DNA from: Lytechinus pictus
Taxonomy: Eukaryota; Echinodermata; Echinoidea; Temnopleuroida; Toxopneustidae
Reading direction: 5' to 3'
Assembly (NCBI RefSeq): GCF_037042905.1
Contig: NC_087254.1
Location: 11,827,103-11,891,102 of the forward strand
DNA length: 64,000 bases
Of this stretch, positions 57,741-64,000 are shown piece after piece. Made by a program: the position numbers and the translations under genes. The notes under the pieces were generated by a model. It was not told the DNA's origin, made no database searches, and worked only from the letters and a program-made list of their open reading frames with translations. Position 1 is the first letter of the stretch; every line of letters starts with the position of its first letter.

Positions 57741-60164
57741 CTAATTAGGCAAATTAGCCCCTTTGTCTAGAACGGTAAGCCAGATATTGCTGAGTTGGAG
57801 GCCGCTGTCTTGAGGAACAGTGTTATGTTCCTCAATCTCCAACGCTTCTCTGACTCTCCGTTGATACCAGTAGGGGACACGGGTGACTAGTCTACTCTCA
57901 TCCCAAAGAATCCGGTGATCATGCGTATGGGCATGATCGATGATTGCAGACCTCTCCCTCTCGTCTCTCCTACCATGGGCCTTGTGTTCCTTAATCCGAG
58001 TGTTGAAGGAACGACCCGTCTCTCCGATGTAAACTTTACCGCATTCACAGGGAATTCGGTAAACTCCAGGGAGGTCCTTGGAGTTGCGCTTGTCCTTATG
58101 TGTAGTGAGGGCAGATTGAAGCTTATTTGAGGAACTATGACGAACCTCAATGTCGGCTTCTCTCAAAATCCTCTGAATTTTGTGAGAGGCTGCTCCCAGA
58201 TATGGAAGAACGACTCTCGCCTTGGGTTGTCCTGCACGAGGGTTCCGCGAGGGGGGAAGCTCAGTGCAGATCTTGTGTGAGGGGTAGTTGTTACATTTCA
58301 AAACACGTTTGATATGCTCAAGCTCACCTCTCAGGTGGATCTGGTCACTAACCTCATGCGCTCGTTTGACTAACGTCTTGTTGATGGATCTCAGCACTGA
58401 TGGGTGGTGGAATGAACGATAGTTCAAGTACCGATCAGTGTGAGTAGGTTTCCGATAAACCTGATGGGATAGGGATCCCTGTGCCGTCCTCGTAATCTTT
58501 GTATCAAGAAAGGGGATAGACCCCTCATTCTCCATTTCCATGGTGAACTTGATACACTCGTGTTGAGAGTTGAGGTGCTGTAAGAAATTGCTAGTTTCCT
58601 CAGCACCGTGTTGCCAAACCACAAAAGTGTCGTCCACATATCTAAGCCACACTTTGGGTTTGTGGGTTGCTGACTGGAGAGCCGTCTCCTCGAAATGTTC
58701 CATGAACATGTTGGCTACCACTGGGGACAGGGGAGACCCCATGGCAGCCCCTTCCGTTTGCCTGTAGAATGTGTCTCTCCATCTGAAAGAGGTGGAATTG
58801 AGGCACATCTCAAGCAGGTCATGGATCTCTAGAGGAGACAACTGTGTCCTGTCAGGGAGAGTTCTGTCAAATTTCAATCTCTCAAGGATGATGGCGCAAG
58901 CATCCTTAACTGGTACACTTGTGAACAATGACTCAACATCAAAGCTGATGAGGAGGTCATTGTTAGAGACGTTCATCTGACAGATCTGCTCAACGAAATG
59001 TTTAGAGTTTCTCACGTGATGCACGCCCTGACCAACAAGAGGCTGTAAGATGTAAGTCAGATGCTGAGCCAGTGCGTACGTGGGAGATCCTCTAGTAGAC
59101 ACAATAGGTCTGAGTGGAGTGTCTGGTTTATGAATCTTCGGTTGCCCAAAGATTATGGGACATAGACCAGACGAGCTCCGGAGTTGTCGGTAAATGGGTC
59201 TAGACAAGACATCCTTTCTCTGGAGAGAGAGGAGCTTATCATTAACCCTACGTTCGATGGCCGGCGTGGGGTCTCTAGGAAGTTTCCTATAGGTCCCCGA
59301 ATCCAGTAATCTTTGAACCTTGGTCTCATAATCCAATCTGTCCATCACAACAGTAGCATTACCCTTGTCTGCCTTGAGAATATGAATGGAGTTATCCTCT
59401 CGGAGACTAGCAAGGCCTGACTTCTCGGCTTTGGTGAGGTTGGGCCGAGGTGGGTTAACCGAAGTCAGTACTTGTGAGATTTGGATACGCACTGTGTCTG
59501 ATTGAGACCGAGTAAGATGTCTGAGGCTGGGTTCAATCTTCTGGATGAATTCTTTTCGGTTTACTTGCTTAGGAGCCATAGCAAAATTAAGTCCCAATGA
59601 GAGGACCTGATGTTCATTCTCAGACAACTGACGTTGACTGAGGTTGACAACAGTTTTGCTAGGATGCAAGTTGTGTCTGGGCTGGCGGTTGTGTCTCGGC
59701 TGGCGGTTGTGTCTCGGCTGGTGTTTGTTGAAACGGGAAGGACGGATCAGTTTCTCAAACTTCCTCACTTGTTTGGACTTAGTTGTCTCAAAAACGAAGT
59801 GGCTGGAAGATTTGATGAAACGATCGATTTTACCCCAATCCTTGCTCGAGAGCTTTGACTTTAGGTATTCTTCCGATGTTTCAACAAAAGGTTGAAGTTG
59901 TCTGAGCTGGTTATGGACGTGTCTGATCCTCTCTCTGATGAGACTCTCAGAAGCATGTCTAAGAACCTGCTCCGCTCGTCTGGAACGGACAGGTGCATGG
60001 AGCACCAATCCGCGGGGGATAACCCCTGAATCCCTGCACCTTTTGAGAAAGGTGAGATGGTTGACAAATCTGGCTTCCTTGATCCTGTTCCGCTGTAGTC
60101 TTCTGGTGTGCTGGAACGTCTGCTCCCCGTAGAGACGAATGATATAATTTCTGAAGGTTTCCAT
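57741..60164 (-). CDS. Penelope-like RT + GIY-YIG polyprotein, copy 1
   Basis: Begins at ATG 60164, the first true ATG in the long frame; upstream codons up to 60299 are open but have no ATG. It yields 807 residues. Positions: a basic segment with a thrice-repeated QPRHNR motif (about 149-165), RT motifs with ISFDVESLFTSVP (406-418), GAAMGSPLSP (472-481) and the catalytic YVDDTF (509-514), PFLDTKI (about 551-557), and a C-terminal GIY-YIG nuclease starting GVYRIPCECGKVYIGETGR (about 700-718). RT and endonuclease act together to copy element RNA at nicked DNA. All catalytic motifs are intact and the frame has no stop, so it may be active. The TAG stop lies in a small palindrome ('ctaatttgcctaattag'). 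Confidence 0.95.
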   Translation of the reverse strand: METFRNYIIRLYGEQTFQHTRRLQRNRIKEARFVNHLTFLKRCRDSGVIPRGLVLHAPVRSRRAEQVLRHASESLIRERIRHVHNQLRQLQPFVETSEEYLKSKLSSKDWGKIDRFIKSSSHFVFETTKSKQVRKFEKLIRPSRFNKHQPRHNRQPRHNRQPRHNLHPSKTVVNLSQRQLSENEHQVLSLGLNFAMAPKQVNRKEFIQKIEPSLRHLTRSQSDTVRIQISQVLTSVNPPRPNLTKAEKSGLASLREDNSIHILKADKGNATVVMDRLDYETKVQRLLDSGTYRKLPRDPTPAIERRVNDKLLSLQRKDVLSRPIYRQLRSSSGLCPIIFGQPKIHKPDTPLRPIVSTRGSPTYALAQHLTYILQPLVGQGVHHVRNSKHFVEQICQMNVSNNDLLISFDVESLFTSVPVKDACAIILERLKFDRTLPDRTQLSPLEIHDLLEMCLNSTSFRWRDTFYRQTEGAAMGSPLSPVVANMFMEHFEETALQSATHKPKVWLRYVDDTFVVWQHGAEETSNFLQHLNSQHECIKFTMEMENEGSIPFLDTKITRTAQGSLSHQVYRKPTHTDRYLNYRSFHHPSVLRSINKTLVKRAHEVSDQIHLRGELEHIKRVLKCNNYPSHKICTELPPSRNPRAGQPKARVVLPYLGAASHKIQRILREADIEVRHSSSNKLQSALTTHKDKRNSKDLPGVYRIPCECGKVYIGETGRSFNTRIKEHKAHGRRDERERSAIIDHAHTHDHRILWDESRLVTRVPYWYQRRVREALEIEEHNTVPQDSGLQLSNIWLTVLDKGANLPN

Positions 60165-60248
60165 GGCGAAGAAGAATAGTGTAGTAGGTTTCACGGTACA
60201 CCATGTATTCTTTCTTGGGCATATGTTGGTCCTGAAAAGGACCACCCA

Positions 60249-60294
60249 ATCTCGACGTTTCGACAAGTGTGTTCTTGTCGTCCTCAGGAGAATG
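60249..60294 (-). ncRNA. Hammerhead ribozyme-like motif, copy 2
   Basis: Identical to the motif at 57423-57468, displaced by 2826 bases. Predicted cleavage follows the C at 60254, 90 bases 5' of the ORF start at 60164. A processed transcript would therefore keep a short leader and the complete ORF. A 6-bp hairpin (TGGTCC/GGACCA) follows at about 60227-60244. Confidence 0.6.
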
Positions 60295-60566
60295 AGCAAA
60301 GTTTGTAAAAGCAGGCCTTATATACTCTGTCGAAGTGCCGTATGCACGGTATCTCGCAGGGTACATGTCTCTGATTGGCTAGATAGGTCACATGACATCC
60401 ACATATGCGGACGTGGGTGACAACACACAAATTGGGCGCGCAAAACCAGCGACGACCGGAAATTGCTGTCAGTTATCATTCCCGCTAGGATTAGCATTAA
60501 TGACAAAAGTCACCACTTCCGCCCATACACTGCAGTGCTCACACGTGTGTGGAACGTCCGGGTAGG

Positions 60567-62990
60567 CTAATTAGGCAAATTAGCCCCTTTGTCTAGAACG
60601 GTAAGCCAGATATTGCTGAGTTGGAGGCCGCTGTCTTGAGGAACAGTGTTATGTTCCTCAATCTCCAACGCTTCTCTGACTCTCCGTTGATACCAGTAGG
60701 GGACACGGGTGACTAGTCTACTCTCATCCCAAAGAATCCGGTGATCATGCGTATGGGCATGATCGATGATTGCAGACCTCTCCCTCTCGTCTCTCCTACC
60801 ATGGGCCTTGTGTTCCTTAATCCGAGTGTTGAAGGAACGACCCGTCTCTCCGATGTAAACTTTACCGCATTCACAGGGAATTCGGTAAACTCCAGGGAGG
60901 TCCTTGGAGTTGCGCTTGTCCTTATGTGTAGTGAGGGCAGATTGAAGCTTATTTGAGGAACTATGACGAACCTCAATGTCGGCTTCTCTCAAAATCCTCT
61001 GAATTTTGTGAGAGGCTGCTCCCAGATATGGAAGAACGACTCTCGCCTTGGGTTGTCCTGCACGAGGGTTCCGCGAGGGGGGAAGCTCAGTGCAGATCTT
61101 GTGTGAGGGGTAGTTGTTACATTTCAAAACACGTTTGATATGCTCAAGCTCACCTCTCAGGTGGATCTGGTCACTAACCTCATGCGCTCGTTTGACTAAC
61201 GTCTTGTTGATGGATCTCAGCACTGATGGGTGGTGGAATGAACGATAGTTCAAGTACCGATCAGTGTGAGTAGGTTTCCGATAAACCTGATGGGATAGGG
61301 ATCCCTGTGCCGTCCTCGTAATCTTTGTATCAAGAAAGGGGATAGACCCCTCATTCTCCATTTCCATGGTGAACTTGATACACTCGTGTTGAGAGTTGAG
61401 GTGCTGTAAGAAATTGCTAGTTTCCTCAGCACCGTGTTGCCAAACCACAAAAGTGTCGTCCACATATCTAAGCCACACTTTGGGTTTGTGGGTTGCTGAC
61501 TGGAGAGCCGTCTCCTCGAAATGTTCCATGAACATGTTGGCTACCACTGGGGACAGGGGAGACCCCATGGCAGCCCCTTCCGTTTGCCTGTAGAATGTGT
61601 CTCTCCATCTGAAAGAGGTGGAATTGAGGCACATCTCAAGCAGGTCATGGATCTCTAGAGGAGACAACTGTGTCCTGTCAGGGAGAGTTCTGTCAAATTT
61701 CAATCTCTCAAGGATGATGGCGCAAGCATCCTTAACTGGTACACTTGTGAACAATGACTCAACATCAAAGCTGATGAGGAGGTCATTGTTAGAGACGTTC
61801 ATCTGACAGATCTGCTCAACGAAATGTTTAGAGTTTCTCACGTGATGCACGCCCTGACCAACAAGAGGCTGTAAGATGTAAGTCAGATGCTGAGCCAGTG
61901 CGTACGTGGGAGATCCTCTAGTAGACACAATAGGTCTGAGTGGAGTGTCTGGTTTATGAATCTTCGGTTGCCCAAAGATTATGGGACATAGACCAGACGA
62001 GCTCCGGAGTTGTCGGTAAATGGGTCTAGACAAGACATCCTTTCTCTGGAGAGAGAGGAGCTTATCATTAACCCTACGTTCGATGGCCGGCGTGGGGTCT
62101 CTAGGAAGTTTCCTATAGGTCCCCGAATCCAGTAATCTTTGAACCTTGGTCTCATAATCCAATCTGTCCATCACAACAGTAGCATTACCCTTGTCTGCCT
62201 TGAGAATATGAATGGAGTTATCCTCTCGGAGACTAGCAAGGCCTGACTTCTCGGCTTTGGTGAGGTTGGGCCGAGGTGGGTTAACCGAAGTCAGTACTTG
62301 TGAGATTTGGATACGCACTGTGTCTGATTGAGACCGAGTAAGATGTCTGAGGCTGGGTTCAATCTTCTGGATGAATTCTTTTCGGTTTACTTGCTTAGGA
62401 GCCATAGCAAAATTAAGTCCCAATGAGAGGACCTGATGTTCATTCTCAGACAACTGACGTTGACTGAGGTTGACAACAGTTTTGCTAGGATGCAAGTTGT
62501 GTCTGGGCTGGCGGTTGTGTCTCGGCTGGCGGTTGTGTCTCGGCTGGTGTTTGTTGAAACGGGAAGGACGGATCAGTTTCTCAAACTTCCTCACTTGTTT
62601 GGACTTAGTTGTCTCAAAAACGAAGTGGCTGGAAGATTTGATGAAACGATCGATTTTACCCCAATCCTTGCTCGAGAGCTTTGACTTTAGGTATTCTTCC
62701 GATGTTTCAACAAAAGGTTGAAGTTGTCTGAGCTGGTTATGGACGTGTCTGATCCTCTCTCTGATGAGACTCTCAGAAGCATGTCTAAGAACCTGCTCCG
62801 CTCGTCTGGAACGGACAGGTGCATGGAGCACCAATCCGCGGGGGATAACCCCTGAATCCCTGCACCTTTTGAGAAAGGTGAGATGGTTGACAAATCTGGC
62901 TTCCTTGATCCTGTTCCGCTGTAGTCTTCTGGTGTGCTGGAACGTCTGCTCCCCGTAGAGACGAATGATATAATTTCTGAAGGTTTCCAT
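60567..62990 (-). CDS. Penelope-like RT + GIY-YIG polyprotein, copy 2
   Basis: The same 807-residue protein as copy 1, with ATG at 62990. It is identical in the translated sequence, including YVDDTF and the GIY-YIG motif. Perfect identity indicates very recent duplication, strong homogenisation or an assembly repeat. Confidence 0.95.
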   Translation of the reverse strand: METFRNYIIRLYGEQTFQHTRRLQRNRIKEARFVNHLTFLKRCRDSGVIPRGLVLHAPVRSRRAEQVLRHASESLIRERIRHVHNQLRQLQPFVETSEEYLKSKLSSKDWGKIDRFIKSSSHFVFETTKSKQVRKFEKLIRPSRFNKHQPRHNRQPRHNRQPRHNLHPSKTVVNLSQRQLSENEHQVLSLGLNFAMAPKQVNRKEFIQKIEPSLRHLTRSQSDTVRIQISQVLTSVNPPRPNLTKAEKSGLASLREDNSIHILKADKGNATVVMDRLDYETKVQRLLDSGTYRKLPRDPTPAIERRVNDKLLSLQRKDVLSRPIYRQLRSSSGLCPIIFGQPKIHKPDTPLRPIVSTRGSPTYALAQHLTYILQPLVGQGVHHVRNSKHFVEQICQMNVSNNDLLISFDVESLFTSVPVKDACAIILERLKFDRTLPDRTQLSPLEIHDLLEMCLNSTSFRWRDTFYRQTEGAAMGSPLSPVVANMFMEHFEETALQSATHKPKVWLRYVDDTFVVWQHGAEETSNFLQHLNSQHECIKFTMEMENEGSIPFLDTKITRTAQGSLSHQVYRKPTHTDRYLNYRSFHHPSVLRSINKTLVKRAHEVSDQIHLRGELEHIKRVLKCNNYPSHKICTELPPSRNPRAGQPKARVVLPYLGAASHKIQRILREADIEVRHSSSNKLQSALTTHKDKRNSKDLPGVYRIPCECGKVYIGETGRSFNTRIKEHKAHGRRDERERSAIIDHAHTHDHRILWDESRLVTRVPYWYQRRVREALEIEEHNTVPQDSGLQLSNIWLTVLDKGANLPN

Positions 62991-63074
62991 GGCGAAGAAG
63001 AATAGTGTAGTAGGTTTCACGGTACACCATGTATTCTTTCTTGGGCATATGTTGGTCCTGAAAAGGACCACCCA

Positions 63075-63120
63075 ATCTCGACGTTTCGACAAGTGTGTTC
63101 TTGTCGTCCTCAGGAGAATG
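63075..63120 (-). ncRNA. Hammerhead ribozyme-like motif, copy 3
   Basis: Third identical occurrence at the 2826-bp period, with predicted cleavage after the C at 63080. Confidence 0.6.
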
Positions 63121-63392
63121 AGCAAAGTTTGTAAAAGCAGGCCTTATATACTCTGTCGAAGTGCCGTATGCACGGTATCTCGCAGGGTACATGTCTCTGA
63201 TTGGCTAGATAGGTCACATGACATCCACATATGCGGACGTGGGTGACAACACACAAATTGGGCGCGCAAAACCAGCGACGACCGGAAATTGCTGTCAGTT
63301 ATCATTCCCGCTAGGATTAGCATTAATGACAAAAGTCACCACTTCCGCCCATACACTGCAGTGCTCACACGTGTGTGGAACGTCCGGGTAGG

Positions 63393-64000
63393 CTAATTAG
63401 GCAAATTAGCCCCTTTGTCTAGAACGGTAAGCCAGATATTGCTGAGTTGGAGGCCGCTGTCTTGAGGAACAGTGTTATGTTCCTCAATCTCCAACGCTTC
63501 TCTGACTCTCCGTTGATACCAGTAGGGGACACGGGTGACTAGTCTACTCTCATCCCAAAGAATCCGGTGATCATGCGTATGGGCATGATCGATGATTGCA
63601 GACCTCTCCCTCTCGTCTCTCCTACCATGGGCCTTGTGTTCCTTAATCCGAGTGTTGAAGGAACGACCCGTCTCTCCGATGTAAACTTTACCGCATTCAC
63701 AGGGAATTCGGTAAACTCCAGGGAGGTCCTTGGAGTTGCGCTTGTCCTTATGTGTAGTGAGGGCAGATTGAAGCTTATTTGAGGAACTATGACGAACCTC
63801 AATGTCGGCTTCTCTCAAAATCCTCTGAATTTTGTGAGAGGCTGCTCCCAGATATGGAAGAACGACTCTCGCCTTGGGTTGTCCTGCACGAGGGTTCCGC
63901 GAGGGGGGAAGCTCAGTGCAGATCTTGTGTGAGGGGTAGTTGTTACATTTCAAAACACGTTTGATATGCTCAAGCTCACCTCTCAGGTGGATCTGGTCAC
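63393..64000 (-). CDS. Penelope-like polyprotein, copy 3, partial
   Basis: Only the C-terminal part is in the window: the region after the RT domain and the complete GIY-YIG nuclease. The frame stays open to the window edge. It is identical to the corresponding parts of copies 1 and 2. Confidence 0.93.
   Translation of the reverse strand, partial: DQIHLRGELEHIKRVLKCNNYPSHKICTELPPSRNPRAGQPKARVVLPYLGAASHKIQRILREADIEVRHSSSNKLQSALTTHKDKRNSKDLPGVYRIPCECGKVYIGETGRSFNTRIKEHKAHGRRDERERSAIIDHAHTHDHRILWDESRLVTRVPYWYQRRVREALEIEEHNTVPQDSGLQLSNIWLTVLDKGANLPN

Larger units (their letters stand above)
57317..64000 (-). mobile_element. Tandem Penelope-like element array, 2826-bp unit
   Basis: The sequence repeats with an exact 2826-bp period from 57317: unit 1 to 60142, unit 2 to 62968, unit 3 running off the window. 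The encoded proteins are identical between copies. Each unit carries a minus-strand ORF with Penelope-type reverse transcriptase and GIY-YIG endonuclease. The left end at 57317 lies just inside the start of the next ORF, so the 3' end of the array carries a partial overlapping copy, the arrangement called a pseudo-LTR in these elements. The array runs in the same direction as SGSM3 and lies in its intron, if the gene continues to the right. Confidence 0.93.

Noticed and set aside
59610-59895. Plus-strand frames inside the Penelope ORF
   Set aside because: Antisense shadows; the minus strand encodes the continuous RT protein.
60165-60299. Extension of the Penelope ORF upstream of METFRN
   Set aside because: No ATG upstream in the frame, and the extension crosses the ribozyme-like fold, so translation from 60164 is preferred.

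Overview
The window looks like nuclear DNA of a marine deuterostome, most likely an echinoid. It is AT-rich and intron-dominated, packed with short inverted-repeat transposons and tRNA-derived SINEs. It also carries a foldback element of the kind described in sea urchins (TU elements). The species cannot be named from the sequence alone.

One cellular gene dominates, on the minus strand from 54989 down to 16012 or 8590. It is the 3' two thirds of an SGSM3/RUTBC3-type gene (small G protein signalling modulator 3: TBC, SH3 and RUN domains). I can place ten internal coding exons and two alternative terminal exons. All have good splice sites and compatible phases, and together they give about 429 residues. 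They cover the linker after the TBC domain, the SH3 domain and the RUN domain through to the stop codon. The exons encoding the TBC domain must lie beyond 64000.

Layout from left to right. 1-8589: gene-free flank with a 2.66 kb foldback element whose arms are 15-bp minisatellites, inserted in a SINE. 8590-22643: terminal exons and RUN exons, separated by introns full of palindromic MITEs. 22644-29010: intron with a roughly 80-98 bp satellite, a LINE fragment and other repeats. 29011-34029: RUN and SH3 exons, a nested DNA-transposon cluster, and a partial exon duplication. 34030-43131: intron with a complete LTR retrotransposon (952 and 959 bp LTRs, 5-bp target duplication) carrying gag and protease, a decayed integrase and no reverse transcriptase. 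43132-54989: two linker exons and a long intron with a possible alternative first exon and a long CCAT-type microsatellite. 55000-57316: GATA/GACA repeats, a tRNA-like SINE head and GC-rich repeat. 57317-64000: head-to-tail array of a Penelope-like retroelement with an exact 2826-bp period, two complete copies and part of a third. Each copy has a reverse transcriptase plus GIY-YIG ORF and a hammerhead-ribozyme-like fold.

The most interesting signals are: the tandem Penelope array with a ribozyme-like motif once per unit; the duplicated terminal exon of the SGSM3 gene; the exon-end duplication whose changes are all synonymous; the integrase-before-RT type LTR element with a dead integrase; and the split-SINE foldback element.
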